Source: MGBC163016 sp964649145
GTDB lineage: Bacteria > Actinomycetota > Coriobacteriia > Coriobacteriales > Eggerthellaceae
Assembly: GCA_964649145.1 (NCBI GenBank)
Contig: CAZYOQ010000023.1
Location: 1-21,094, forward strand
Reading direction: 5' to 3'
DNA: 21,094 nucleotides
Shown piece after piece: positions 7,352 through 14,345 of this stretch (within the stretch, counting starts at the first letter, position 1; each line of letters starts with the position of its first letter). A program made the position numbers and the translations under genes. The notes under the pieces are model-generated. The model saw only the letters and a list, made by a program, of their open reading frames with translations, was not told the origin of the DNA and ran no database searches.

Positions 7352-7816
7352 TTATAGATCCTCTTCAGAATCTACGACCTGGACATGCTCATGTTCACTA
7401 ATGTCCGATACGGGCTTCTCAAGCCCTTCAATCTTGATGCCGTTCTTTTCAGCGTAATCCCAAAGGGCGGCGTGAATAGCCTCTTCTGCAAGAAGCGAAC
7501 AGTGAATCTTAACGGGAGGCAGGCCATCAAGAGCCTCCATTACAGCCTTGTTTGTAACCTCTAGCGCATCTTGTACCGATTTGCCGCGAACGAGTTCGGT
7601 TGCCATGCTAGAAGTAGCAATTGCCGCGCCGCATCCAAAGGTTTTAAATTTCGCATCGCGAATGATGCCGTCGTCGTCAATGTCAAGATAGATGCGCATG
7701 ATGTCTCCGCAAACAGCATTGCCTACGGTTCCACAACCCGATGCGCCTTCAATCTCGCCCACGTTTCTGGGGTTTGTGAAGTGATCCATCACTTTCTCAG
7801 AATATTGCATTGCCAT
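7352..7816 (-). CDS. nifU: Fe-S cluster assembly scaffold NifU/IscU
   Basis: An IscU-type scaffold on which NifS-supplied sulfur and iron are built into a cluster before transfer. The 154-residue protein keeps all ligands: C36 with D38 in AVCGDIM, C62 in FGCGAAI and H105-C106 in KIHCSLLAEEA. An extra Cys (C28) lies in ASGCGTVG. The N-terminus YSEKVMDHFTNPRNVG is diagnostic. The C-terminus has an acidic tail of about 20 residues (131-154) beyond the usual IscU end. No LPPVK-type HscA-binding context beyond LPPVKIHC can be tested here. The start ATG has AGAGG at 6-7 bases. It lies 64 bases after nifS on the same strand, with a small hairpin between them, and converges on metG. As a single-domain protein it is not the three-domain NifU of diazotrophs. 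Confidence 0.93.
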   Translation of the reverse strand: MAMQYSEKVMDHFTNPRNVGEIEGASGCGTVGNAVCGDIMRIYLDIDDDGIIRDAKFKTFGCGAAIATSSMATELVRGKSVQDALEVTNKAVMEALDGLPPVKIHCSLLAEEAIHAALWDYAEKNGIKIEGLEKPVSDISEHEHVQVVDSEEDL

Positions 7817-7833
7817 GATTTACCTCTTGTTCC

Positions 7834-7858
7834 GGTCTCTCAAATGTGGCGAAAGACC
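7834..7858 (-). other. Hairpin between nifS and nifU
   Basis: On the transcribed strand GGTCTTTC (7858-7851) can pair with GAGAGACC (7841-7834) across a 9-base loop, giving 8 pairs with one G-U. No T-run follows, so it is more likely an mRNA processing or stability element than a terminator. It could set the nifS:nifU protein ratio. Confidence 0.45.
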
Positions 7859-7880
7859 AAGTTAGCGCCAATAAAAATGA

Positions 7881-9116
7881 TTACTCGTGCACGTTTTCCA
7901 TGCCGTCTGCGGCATAACCCGCAATAATGCTTGTGTAGTTACCTTTCTTGAAATCCTCGTAGAGTGGGCTCATCGAGCGAAGGTTTTCAAGTGTTGCCTT
8001 CAAGCTGTCTACCAGATAATCAATATCTTCTTTAGTGGTCTGGCGCCCTATGGACACGCGAAGGGAACCATGTGCAATCTCGTGAGGAAGTCCAATTGCG
8101 AGCAGCACGTGCGAAGGATCAAGCGAGCCAGAGGTGCAAGCACTCCCTGAGGAGGTGCAAAGCCCCTTTGCCGCAAGCTGCAATAGCATACCTTCCCCTT
8201 CAATGAACTCAAACGAGAAGTTAACGTTATTAGCAAGCCTCGATTCCCAGCTGCCATTCAACTTGGAATGTGGAATCTCATCAAGAATGCGACGGATGCA
8301 ATGGTCGCGAATCTCGAGTTGTCGATCGTGCTCAAAATCCATCTCGCTCCAGGCAAGTTCTGCTGCCTTACCATAGCCAACAATACCAGAGACGTTCTCT
8401 GTTGCCGCACGACGACCGCGCTCTTGCTGGCCACCATCAATCAAATTATCAATCTTGACTGAGCGCCTAATATACAAAAGGCCAACGCCCTTTGGTCCTC
8501 CTAGCTTATGCGCAGAAGAAGACAGCATATCAATGCCAAGATCATCCACATTAATAGGAAGATGCCCAAAGGCCTGGACTGCATCGGTATGGAATTTCAC
8601 CCCGTGTTTGTGGGCGATTTCCGCAAGCTTCGCAATTGGCTCGATTGTACCAATCTCGTTGTTAGCCATCATAATGGAGGCAAGGATGGTGTCTTCGCGA
8701 ATGGCCGCCTCGAAATCTTCTAGGCTAACGAGACCCATAGAATCTACTGGAAGGTAAGTAACCTCAAATCCGTCCTTTTCAAGAGCTTGGCAAGTATGCA
8801 ATACAGCATGGTGTTCGATTGCGCTAGTGATAATGTGCTTACCCTTGTCTTTGTTGGCATGCGCAAAGCCCTTAATCGCCCAGTTGTCAGATTCGCTTCC
8901 GCTTCCAGTGAAATAAACCTCGCTTGGTTTGGCGCCAATCAAATTCGCTATGGTCTCGCGAGCGTCAGCTATGGCATTTTCCGCGTGATGCCCAAGCGGA
9001 TACAGCGAAGAGGGGTTACCATACTCATTTGTGAGGTATGGCATCATAGCATCAAGAACCTCAGATCGAAGAGGCGTCGTTGATGCATTATCAAGATATA
9101 CCAGTCTATCAGCCAC
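7881..9116 (-). CDS. nifS: Cysteine desulfurase NifS/IscS
   Basis: A PLP enzyme that takes sulfur from cysteine as a persulfide and hands it to NifU. The preferred start is the GTG at 9116 (411 residues), with GGGAG 6 bases upstream; a longer frame from ATG 9170 would translate through the operator palindrome and adds 18 residues with no homology. Motifs: YLDNASTTPL (7-16), EHHAV (101-105), NNEIGTI (152-158), PLP lysine K204 in SSAHKLGGPKG, the QERGRRAATENV block (231-242) and the mobile-loop cysteine C327 in SSGSACTSG. The GSACTSG loop is the group I (IscS/NifS) form rather than SufS. It is first in the nifS-nifU operon and divergent from rrf2. Confidence 0.95.
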   Translation of the reverse strand: MADRLVYLDNASTTPLRSEVLDAMMPYLTNEYGNPSSLYPLGHHAENAIADARETIANLIGAKPSEVYFTGSGSESDNWAIKGFAHANKDKGKHIITSAIEHHAVLHTCQALEKDGFEVTYLPVDSMGLVSLEDFEAAIREDTILASIMMANNEIGTIEPIAKLAEIAHKHGVKFHTDAVQAFGHLPINVDDLGIDMLSSSAHKLGGPKGVGLLYIRRSVKIDNLIDGGQQERGRRAATENVSGIVGYGKAAELAWSEMDFEHDRQLEIRDHCIRRILDEIPHSKLNGSWESRLANNVNFSFEFIEGEGMLLQLAAKGLCTSSGSACTSGSLDPSHVLLAIGLPHEIAHGSLRVSIGRQTTKEDIDYLVDSLKATLENLRSMSPLYEDFKKGNYTSIIAGYAADGMENVHE

Positions 9117-9144
9117 TATTTTCTCCCTTTTCCGTGAACATGAT

Positions 9145-9173
9145 TTAATGTCTAGCATTTTACTAGACATTAA
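9145..9173. promoter_or_regulatory. Perfect 11-bp inverted repeat, candidate operator for nifS and rrf2
   Basis: TTAATGTCTAG (9145-9155) and CTAGACATTAA (9163-9173) are exact reverse complements around the 7-base spacer CATTTTA. The right arm contains the -35 of the predicted rrf2 promoter and covers the predicted nifS transcription start, so one bound dimer could shut both promoters. The obvious candidate regulator is the adjacent Rrf2 protein. The sequence does not match the E. coli IscR type 1 or type 2 sites as I recall them. Confidence 0.75.
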
Positions 9174-9192
9174 TATACCTGTGTGGTATAAG
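9164..9192 (+). promoter_or_regulatory. Promoter of the rrf2 regulator gene
   Basis: TAGACA (9164-9169, five of six consensus -35 bases) and TATAAG (9187-9192) are 17 bases apart, with TG one base ahead of the -10 (extended -10). The predicted start is near 9199, giving a leader of about 39 bases. The -35 sits inside the right arm of the inverted repeat at 9145-9173, which points to autoregulation. Confidence 0.65.
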
Positions 9193-9199
9193 TTGTCAA
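9172..9199 (-). promoter_or_regulatory. Promoter of nifS-nifU
   Basis: Reading the minus strand, TTGACA (9199-9194, perfect -35) and TATATT (9177-9172) are 16 bases apart. The predicted start near 9165 is within the inverted repeat at 9145-9173. The leader to the GTG start at 9116 is about 50 bases. Confidence 0.65.
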
Positions 9200-9237
9200 C
9201 AAGAAAATTATTCGATTGCTATAAAAAGGCGCCTTCT

Positions 9238-9657
9238 TTGAAGATTTCAACAAAAACCCGTCACGGCATGCGGTTCATGGTAGACATGGCCGAACACTAT
9301 GGCGATGGTTGTGCCTGCATGAGAGACGTAGCGAAACGTCTGGGAATCTCAAAGAAATACTTAGAACAAGCCGTTGCCCCTCTAAGCGAGGCCGGGCTTT
9401 TAACCGTGACAAGAGGCGCCAAAGGCGGCTTTCAGCTATCGCGTCCACCTGATAAGATCACGCTTGCAGATGTAGTGGCCGCCAGCGAAGACGGCATCGA
9501 ACTACTTGAGTGTCTAAGCTGTATCACCATATGTGAACAGGAAGAAGGATGCGCCTCGCATGCAATATGGGGCGGCATGCAGAAAGCCATCACCGACTAT
9601 CTAGAAGGCCGCACGCTGGCCGACGTGCTGGATTGTGTGTCGAAGGCAGAGGCTTAA
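9238..9657 (+). CDS. Rrf2-family (IscR-like) transcriptional regulator
   Basis: A winged-helix regulator of the Rrf2 family, most likely a sensor of Fe-S cluster status. The start is assigned to TTG 9238 (139 residues), because the protein then opens MKISTKTRHGMRFMVDMA, the standard Rrf2 N-terminus, with a weak AAGG 8 bases upstream; upstream in-frame sequence is promoter DNA. The recognition-helix region ISKKYLEQAV (37-46) keeps E43, the residue that in E. coli IscR helps discriminate site types. Cysteines 92, 95, 99 and 105 occupy the IscR ligand region; C99 and C105 align with IscR C98 and C104 (C105 precedes SHAIW as C104 precedes LTHALW). Two more Cys (25, 27) lie near the wing helix. 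It is divergent from nifS-nifU across a shared palindrome and ends overlapping the hisI stop. Confidence 0.9.
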   Translation: MKISTKTRHGMRFMVDMAEHYGDGCACMRDVAKRLGISKKYLEQAVAPLSEAGLLTVTRGAKGGFQLSRPPDKITLADVVAASEDGIELLECLSCITICEQEEGCASHAIWGGMQKAITDYLEGRTLADVLDCVSKAEA

Positions 9658-9980
9658 AAGTTTCTATAGAAACACGAGCGTTCACCAGTGTGGCACGCAG
9701 GTCCCGCCGGGTTCACGAGGGCTAAAAGGGTATCGCCATCACAGTCGTATCGCATCTCGACTAGCTTTTGCGTATTTCCGCTAGTAGCGCCTTTATGCCA
9801 GACCTCTTGGCGGCTGCGTGACCAAAAAACAGTCTCGCCTGTCTCGAGAGTTTGCCTAAGCGTCTCTTCGTTCATCCACGCCATCATAAGCACTTCAAGA
9901 GTTTTAGCATCTTGAACTATGCAAGGAATTAACGCTTGCTCGTTGAATTTGAGATTTTTGACTATATCGTTTGCATCCAT
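9654..9980 (-). CDS. hisI: Phosphoribosyl-AMP cyclohydrolase
   Basis: Third step of histidine synthesis: opens the adenine ring of PR-AMP. From ATG 9980 the protein is 108 residues, the size of stand-alone HisI, with no fused HisE domain. Motifs: LMMAWMNEETL (31-41), FWSRSRQEVWHKGATSGN (52-69), metal site DCDGD (79-83), and Zn cysteines C96 in GPACHTG and C103 in SCFY. The start is uncertain: a GTG at 10031 would add 17 unconserved residues and sits 12 bases after the hisF stop. Neither start has a ribosome-binding site, but TATAAT at 9992-9987 puts a possible transcript 5' end exactly on ATG 9980. It is the last gene of the his operon; its stop overlaps that of the convergent rrf2 gene by 4 bases. 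Confidence 0.93.
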   Translation of the reverse strand: MDANDIVKNLKFNEQALIPCIVQDAKTLEVLMMAWMNEETLRQTLETGETVFWSRSRQEVWHKGATSGNTQKLVEMRYDCDGDTLLALVNPAGPACHTGERSCFYRNF

Positions 9981-9986
9981 GTGGAA

Positions 9987-9992
9987 ATTATA
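9987..9992 (-). promoter_or_regulatory. Internal -10 element ahead of hisI
   Basis: A perfect TATAAT on the minus strand ends at 9987; counting to +1 gives 9980, the A of the hisI ATG. No convincing -35 is present at 16-18 bases (AAAGCA-like). It may allow leaderless hisI transcription independent of the upstream operon, or be chance within the hisF-hisI junction. Confidence 0.35.
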
Positions 9993-10043
9993 GTGCAATC
10001 TGGTGAAGGTGCTTTTGAACGCGGTGTGCACATCGCCAGCGCT

Positions 10044-10808
10044 TCACAGCCGAACTGGGATTCCGTGCTTGCGCATGTCCTCTTTCACCTGACGCACTGT
10101 AAGCTCACCGAAATGGAAAACGCTTGCGGCTAAAACCGCATCGGCCTCTCCCTCGATAATGCCTTGCGCGAAATGCTCAAGTACGCCCACTCCCCCGCTT
10201 GCGATCACGGGAATATTCACCGCACGGGCAACAGCACGGGTCAGCTCACAGTCGAAGCCTTCACGAGAGCCATCGCGATCCATGCTTGTAAGCAATATTT
10301 CGCCTGCTCCACGCTTTGCGGCCTCTTGTGCCCACTGAACAGCGTCAATGCCTGTTGCCTTTCGGCCGCCCGCAACATATACCTCCCACTTATTTGTATT
10401 GTCTGCACGCCTTTTGGCATCAATCGCAACGATTATCGCCTGCGTACCGAAAGCCTTCGCAGCTACACTTATAAGCTTCGGATCTTTTACAGCCGCAGAA
10501 TTAATAGATACTTTGTCGGCGCCTGCGGCAATCATCGTGCGAATATCGGAAAGACCCCGAAAACCTCCGCCAACAGTGTATGGAAGCCTAAGATACGCAC
10601 TTGCGCGACTTGCAAGATCAACCGTTGTAGCGCGGTCGTCGCTAGTGGCCGTGATATCCAAGAAGATAACCTCATCGGCTCCTTCGTCATCATAGCGAGC
10701 GGCAAGCTCAATAGGGTCGCCTGCATCGCGAAGGTTCACAAAGTTGACGCCCTTAACTACGCGGCCGTCTTTGACATCCATGCAAGGAATTACTCGTTTA
10801 GTAAGCAT
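10044..10808 (-). CDS. hisF: Imidazole glycerol phosphate synthase, cyclase subunit
   Basis: The cyclase half of IGP synthase: uses ammonia tunnelled from HisH to turn PRFAR into IGP and AICAR. The 254-residue half-barrel protein has catalytic D11 in IPCMDVKDGR and D130 in VAIDAKR, phosphate loops TVGGGFRG (78-85) and IASGGVG, and TSMDRDG (174-180). GGGFRG replaces the usual GGGIRS, a conservative departure. Length is standard. The ATG has no clear ribosome-binding site and the upstream sequence is the 129-bp inverted-repeat element, unlike the tight junctions elsewhere in the operon, so hisF translation may depend on that structure. HisH, its partner, is two genes upstream, past hisA. Confidence 0.96.
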   Translation of the reverse strand: MLTKRVIPCMDVKDGRVVKGVNFVNLRDAGDPIELAARYDDEGADEVIFLDITATSDDRATTVDLASRASAYLRLPYTVGGGFRGLSDIRTMIAAGADKVSINSAAVKDPKLISVAAKAFGTQAIIVAIDAKRRADNTNKWEVYVAGGRKATGIDAVQWAQEAAKRGAGEILLTSMDRDGSREGFDCELTRAVARAVNIPVIASGGVGVLEHFAQGIIEGEADAVLAASVFHFGELTVRQVKEDMRKHGIPVRL

Positions 10809-10815
10809 ACGCTGC

Positions 10816-10944
10816 GAAGGCTTATAGCACGTGATCTAGGTTCGTTCGGCGAGCTTCGCTCCCCGAACCGCTTCGGGGCTTGCCTTCACAGCACGAAGGC
10901 TGTTCAGCCGCCCCGCGCGCCTATCTCACGCACTCTAAGCCTTC
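10816..10944. repeat. 129-bp element with 25-bp imperfect terminal inverted repeats and internal hairpins
   Basis: The left end (10816-10840) and the reverse complement of the right end (10920-10944) agree at 20 of 25 bases, both starting GAAGGCTTA and ending TAGG. The interior is GC-rich and packed with stems: GGTTCG/CGAACC (10839-10844 with 10864-10869), CCCCGAA/TTCGGGG (10861-10867 with 10872-10878), GCCTTC/GAAGGC (10882-10887 with 10895-10900) and GGCTG/CAGCC (10898-10909). CGGGGC (10874-10879) can instead pair with GCCCCG (10910-10915), so two folds compete. It fills most of the 171-base hisA-hisF spacer. It may be a MITE- or REP-like insertion or a structured intra-operon RNA; there is no ORF or U-tract terminator. 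Confidence 0.7.
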
Positions 10945-10979
10945 TCGCTCCATTTCCAGATAAGTTTTTATTTTCATCT

Positions 10980-11759
10980 TTATAATTCTATAGGTTTTTC
11001 TAGATTGGTAAGAAAATCGGCATTCTCGACAAGCGTGCCTTTGCAGGCGGCGACTCCTTCTGCGACGCTGAAGGCTTGCTCGTAGATTGCGCGACCCGCA
11101 ATTACGCCTTCAATGGCATCTGATATCTTGGAAAGTTCCACGATGTCCTCAATGCGCGATATACCGCCACTTGCAATCACAGGGTTTTTGAAAGCCTGAT
11201 ACATTTCAACATAGGCACTCGCCGCAATTCCTGTTTGCATGCCATCGCGAGCTATGTCGGTATATACAAGATGCGCATATCCAAGCTCTGCCATCTTCGA
11301 GGCCAGCTCTAGCGCAGATATCTTAGACTCTTGAACCCAGCCTTCGACTTTTACATCGCCATCGCGCGCATCAATGCCTGCAACCACAGCATCAAAACCG
11401 AATTCCTCGATTGCAGCTTGTGCAAGATCTGGGTCTTTTACAAGCGCTGTCCCAAAGATCACACGATTGGCTCCCGTATCAAGAATCTTACGCGCGCAGT
11501 CAAGCGATCGAATACCGCCACCGACTTCTATACAAAGCGAGGTTCTATTCAATATATTCGAGACGACCTCAAGATTTCTTGGCGAACCGTCGCGAGCGCC
11601 ATCTAAGTCAACAACGTGAATCCATTCGGCACCCGCCTCTTCAAAGATCTGAGCCTGCGCCACGGGGTTTTCGTTATAAACAGTGACTTTGGAATAGTCA
11701 CCGCCTTTTAGCCTTACCGCCTTGCCATCAAGTATGTCTATTGCTGGAAGAAAATACAT
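10980..11759 (-). CDS. hisA: ProFAR isomerase (1-(5-phosphoribosyl)-5-[(5-phosphoribosylamino)methylideneamino]imidazole-4-carboxamide isomerase)
   Basis: Catalyses the Amadori rearrangement of ProFAR to PRFAR, feeding HisF/HisH. The 259-residue (beta-alpha)8 barrel has catalytic D8 in LPAIDILDG and D130 in AGIDARDG, phosphate loop EVGGGIRS (78-85), TDIARDGM (167-174) and ASGGIS. The two half-barrel aspartates and phosphate loops mirror those of HisF. Actinobacterial HisA can be the bifunctional PriA that also serves tryptophan synthesis; TDIARDGM looks like ordinary HisA to me, but I cannot exclude PriA without an alignment. It starts 4 bases after the hisH stop with only a weak purine-rich stretch as ribosome-binding site, suggesting coupling to hisH. 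Confidence 0.95.
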   Translation of the reverse strand: MYFLPAIDILDGKAVRLKGGDYSKVTVYNENPVAQAQIFEEAGAEWIHVVDLDGARDGSPRNLEVVSNILNRTSLCIEVGGGIRSLDCARKILDTGANRVIFGTALVKDPDLAQAAIEEFGFDAVVAGIDARDGDVKVEGWVQESKISALELASKMAELGYAHLVYTDIARDGMQTGIAASAYVEMYQAFKNPVIASGGISRIEDIVELSKISDAIEGVIAGRAIYEQAFSVAEGVAACKGTLVENADFLTNLEKPIEL

Positions 11760-11763
11760 CGTC

Positions 11764-12411
11764 TTATCTTTCTGCGAATCTTATGAAATTCTCGATTACC
11801 CTAGCACCTGCCACAGAGCTTTTTTCCGGGTGGAACTGCACGCCAATAACGTTTTCTTTCGCCACTACGCTAGGAAACGTTACCGAATGCGTAGTAAGGC
11901 CTATGGTGAAATCGCTTGCAGGCGAAATATAGCTATGAGTGAAGTAGAAGAACTCGCCGGCTTCTACGCCTTGAAGTACAGGATGCGAGAAACCTGCGTC
12001 GTCGGGCGCATCGACCGAGTTCCACCCAACATGAGGAATCTTATACAGCTTTCCAGACTCATCTTTATCAGGCATCTTCTTCACTACCCCAGGGATAAGC
12101 CCAAGGCCTGGAGTAGGGTTCGAGCCAAGCATATGCTCTTGGCCACCCTCATAAATCAGATGCATACCAAGGCAGATTCCAAGAAAAGGCACACCAGCGC
12201 TCACTCGATTCTTGATTGCTTGTGTAAGCTCAAGTTCCTCTAAAGTTGTCATCGCATCAGTAAATGCTCCAACGCCAGGCAAGATGATCGCGTCGGCGCC
12301 TTCGAGAGCAGCAGGCTGGTCGCTTACGACGACGTCTGCCCCAGCATCCTTGCATGCCCGCCTCACCGAAGTTATATTGCCTTTATGGTAGTCAATTAAA
12401 GTGATTTTCAT
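11764..12411 (-). CDS. hisH: Imidazole glycerol phosphate synthase, glutamine amidotransferase subunit
   Basis: The class I glutaminase half of IGP synthase, which passes ammonia to HisF. The 215-residue protein has oxyanion strand PGVGAF (45-50), nucleophile C80 in FLGICLGMH, and the His-Glu pair H194/E196 in VQFHPEKS. The PHVGWN block (126-131) and FYFTHSY (155-161) are the HisF-contact segments. The start ATG lacks a visible ribosome-binding site; TATAAG on the same strand (12426-12421) would place an mRNA start about 3 bases upstream, though no -35 is seen. Upstream is a 206-base spacer mostly made of 18/21-bp tandem repeats that separates it from hisB, so the operon may have a secondary start here. 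Confidence 0.96.
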   Translation of the reverse strand: MKITLIDYHKGNITSVRRACKDAGADVVVSDQPAALEGADAIILPGVGAFTDAMTTLEELELTQAIKNRVSAGVPFLGICLGMHLIYEGGQEHMLGSNPTPGLGLIPGVVKKMPDKDESGKLYKIPHVGWNSVDAPDDAGFSHPVLQGVEAGEFFYFTHSYISPASDFTIGLTTHSVTFPSVVAKENVIGVQFHPEKSSVAGARVIENFIRFAER

Positions 12412-12440
12412 GATTAATTACTTATATGTCGTTAGGCTAT

Positions 12441-12626
12441 ACGCACGCGTTTAAGCCCACTCATCTTTTACAGCACGTCCATCGTTTACATCGCATCCAT
12501 AGCTTTCAGCTCGCTCACCGCCGGCAGCGCACTTGCTGCTCATAGCGAACCCATCACCACTTGCAGCCTGCCTATCACTTTCAGCGCACCCATCACCGCC
12601 TGCAGCCTGCCCGCCACTTACAGCGC
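12441..12626. repeat. Degenerate 18/21-bp tandem repeat, about ten units, between hisB and hisH
   Basis: Units of 18 bp run at 12441, 12459, 12477, 12495, 12513, 12531 (each to +17), then 21 bp at 12549-12569, 18 bp at 12570-12587, 21 bp at 12588-12608 and 18 bp at 12609-12626. The plus-strand pattern is roughly RCYCATCRCTTTCAGCGC. The last four units form two 39-bp copies agreeing at about 32 of 39 bases. The terminal unit covers the hisB stop codon: on the coding strand one copy reads GCGCTGTAA (stop) where the next copy reads GCGCTGAAA, so repeat slippage could extend hisB. Divergence rises toward hisH. Confidence 0.75.
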
Positions 12627-13211
12627 GCCTTTAGTAGAAGGCAAAGAATCTGATGCGCGAGGGTCAATGGCAACAGCCGCTCGAAGCGCACGCCCGCATG
12701 CCTTAAAGGAAGCCTCGATCAAGTGATGGGCATTTTCTCCAGCAAGCTGGCGCAAATGAAGCGAGATCCCAGAATTAGCCGCAAAAGCAACAAAGAATTC
12801 CTTGGCAAGCTGTGTGTCGAAGGTAGATATCGCTTCAATAGGTATGTCCATATCCCAATATAGAGCGCCTCGCCCAGATATATCGATGGCACACATCACA
12901 AGTGCCTCGTCCATTACTATTGAACAGTCGGAGAAACGTGTGATTCCACGCTTATCGCTTAGAGCCTCGAACACAGCCTTTCCAATCACGATTCCGGTAT
13001 CTTCCACGCTATGATGTGCATCAACTTCCACATCGCCATCGCAGCGCACATCTAAATCGAATAGCCCATGCCTTGTGAAGGCATCAAGCATATGGTCGAA
13101 GAAGGGCACCTTTGTAGAAATTGCGGCCTTGCCTTTGCCATCGAGATTCAAGGTAACCGAAATATCGGTCTCTTTTGTCTTACGTGTGATCTGAGCTATT
13201 CTGCCGTTCAT
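12618..13211 (-). CDS. hisB: Imidazoleglycerol-phosphate dehydratase
   Basis: Dehydrates IGP to imidazole acetol phosphate, using a manganese pair in a 24-mer. The 197-residue monofunctional form has FFDHMLDAFTRHG (37-49), DAHHSVEDTG (64-73) and GENAHHLIEASFKA (158-171), which supply the metal-binding histidines and glutamates. It has no fused histidinol-phosphatase domain, unlike enterobacterial HisB. The C-terminus PSTKGAL is standard and ends inside the first unit of the 18/21-bp repeat. The start ATG has AAAGG 6 bases upstream, and the gap from hisC is 37 bases. Confidence 0.96.
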   Translation of the reverse strand: MNGRIAQITRKTKETDISVTLNLDGKGKAAISTKVPFFDHMLDAFTRHGLFDLDVRCDGDVEVDAHHSVEDTGIVIGKAVFEALSDKRGITRFSDCSIVMDEALVMCAIDISGRGALYWDMDIPIEAISTFDTQLAKEFFVAFAANSGISLHLRQLAGENAHHLIEASFKACGRALRAAVAIDPRASDSLPSTKGAL

Positions 13212-13248
13212 GCAAAACCTTTCTGCTTACTTAACTTGGGTCAGCCGC

Positions 13249-14334
13249 CTAATCTTTCTTTCGCATAACGAAATCTCGCAATGCTGAAAGAAACGCGCTG
13301 TTCTGTTCTGGCAAGCCAATAGTCACACGCAAGCACCCTTCCAGATATTGCGCCGAACTGAAGTCGCGAACCAGAATGCCTTTGCTATAGAGATACTCCC
13401 ATGCCTTGCTTGCCTCATCCACGCTGAAAAGTATCCAGTTCGAATCGCTAGGGTAGGGCTTTACGCTAGGTATGGTTTTAAGCCCTGCCATCACACGCGC
13501 ACGCTCGCTTACAATCTGGTCAATGCCGGGTTCAAATTGCGAGCGGTTCGCATATATTACACGTCCGATGGCCTGGCTTACTGCATCAACCGAATAAGGC
13601 TGGCGCACCTTGATGTATTCACGAATAACGTCGGGGTTTGCGAGAATATAGCCCAACCTAACACCTGCAAGCGAAAACGCCTTTGAAAAAGTACGCAGTA
13701 TAACAAGGTTCTTATTGGCTTCTAGAAGCGGCCTTGAAGTTGCGTGCGAAAACTCAAAGTAGGCCTCATCAGCCATTACAAGCGCATCAGTCGATCTGAG
13801 CAAGCGCGCAAGCAGCTCGATTGGGACAAGTTCGCCTGTTGGATTGTTCGGGGTAGCAACCACCATAAAATCGATAGGGTTATTCTTATCAGAGAGCCTA
13901 TCAAAGAGCGCATCCTCATCTATTGCAAAATTTTTATCTTTTAAGCGCGCAATATCCTCGACCTTGGTATTAACAAGCCGCGCATTGGCTGCATACACCG
14001 AAAACGTTGGAGGAAGGTTAAGCATTGTTCGGCCAGGGCCTCCCCAAGCAAGAGCCGTGTCGAAAAGAAGCTCGTCTCCCCCGTTTCCAATAAGCACCCA
14101 GTCGCGATCAAGCCCATTAGCCTCGGCTATCATTTCGCGAAGTTCGTTTGCCAAAGGATCAGGGTAGCGGTTCAGCGAAACTTTTCGAATAGCACGCTCT
14201 ATCTGCCTACGAATATCCTCAGAAACGTCACGAGGGTTCTCGTTTGCAGACATCATCGCATCTGCAGGAATGTATTTCGGATCATACGGAATAAGACCCG
14301 CAAGCTGCGGAGCAGAATCACGCACCTTATCCAT
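13249..14334 (-). CDS. hisC: Histidinol-phosphate aminotransferase
   Basis: A PLP aminotransferase of fold type I that converts imidazole acetol phosphate plus glutamate to histidinol phosphate. In the 361 residues: N-terminal ANENP (30-34), RYPDP (56-60), GNGGDELL (83-90), ATPNNPTG (160-167), ADEAYFEF (188-195, PLP-ring Asp189 and Tyr192), the Schiff-base lysine K218 in RTFSKAFSLAG with R226 in VRLGY, and the C-terminal CLRVTIG with the substrate-carboxylate arginine. The start ATG has the strongest ribosome-binding site in the operon (GAGGAGGG, about 5-6 bases upstream), 11 bases after the hisD stop. HisC-type enzymes can also act on aromatic keto acids, but the operon context makes histidine the main role. 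Confidence 0.95.
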   Translation of the reverse strand: MDKVRDSAPQLAGLIPYDPKYIPADAMMSANENPRDVSEDIRRQIERAIRKVSLNRYPDPLANELREMIAEANGLDRDWVLIGNGGDELLFDTALAWGGPGRTMLNLPPTFSVYAANARLVNTKVEDIARLKDKNFAIDEDALFDRLSDKNNPIDFMVVATPNNPTGELVPIELLARLLRSTDALVMADEAYFEFSHATSRPLLEANKNLVILRTFSKAFSLAGVRLGYILANPDVIREYIKVRQPYSVDAVSQAIGRVIYANRSQFEPGIDQIVSERARVMAGLKTIPSVKPYPSDSNWILFSVDEASKAWEYLYSKGILVRDFSSAQYLEGCLRVTIGLPEQNSAFLSALRDFVMRKKD

Positions 14335-14345
14335 CTATTCCCTCC

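Noticed and set aside
9117..9170. 18-codon N-terminal extension of NifS from ATG 9170
   Set aside because: It encodes the operator palindrome, is upstream of a good GGGAG-GTG start at 9116, and the predicted transcript starts inside it.
9031..9237. 69-codon N-terminal extension of the Rrf2 frame
   Set aside because: It would translate the nifS coding region antisense and the shared promoter/operator; the Rrf2 family N-terminus begins at TTG 9238.
10164..10985. 273-codon open frame on the plus strand
   Set aside because: It lies antisense to hisF and the hisA-hisF spacer, has no family motif, is Cys/Arg-rich in the way of reverse-frame translations, and hisF is unmistakable on the other strand.
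11722..12243. 173-codon open frame on the plus strand
   Set aside because: Antisense to hisH, whose catalytic residues are all present; composition looks like a shadow frame.
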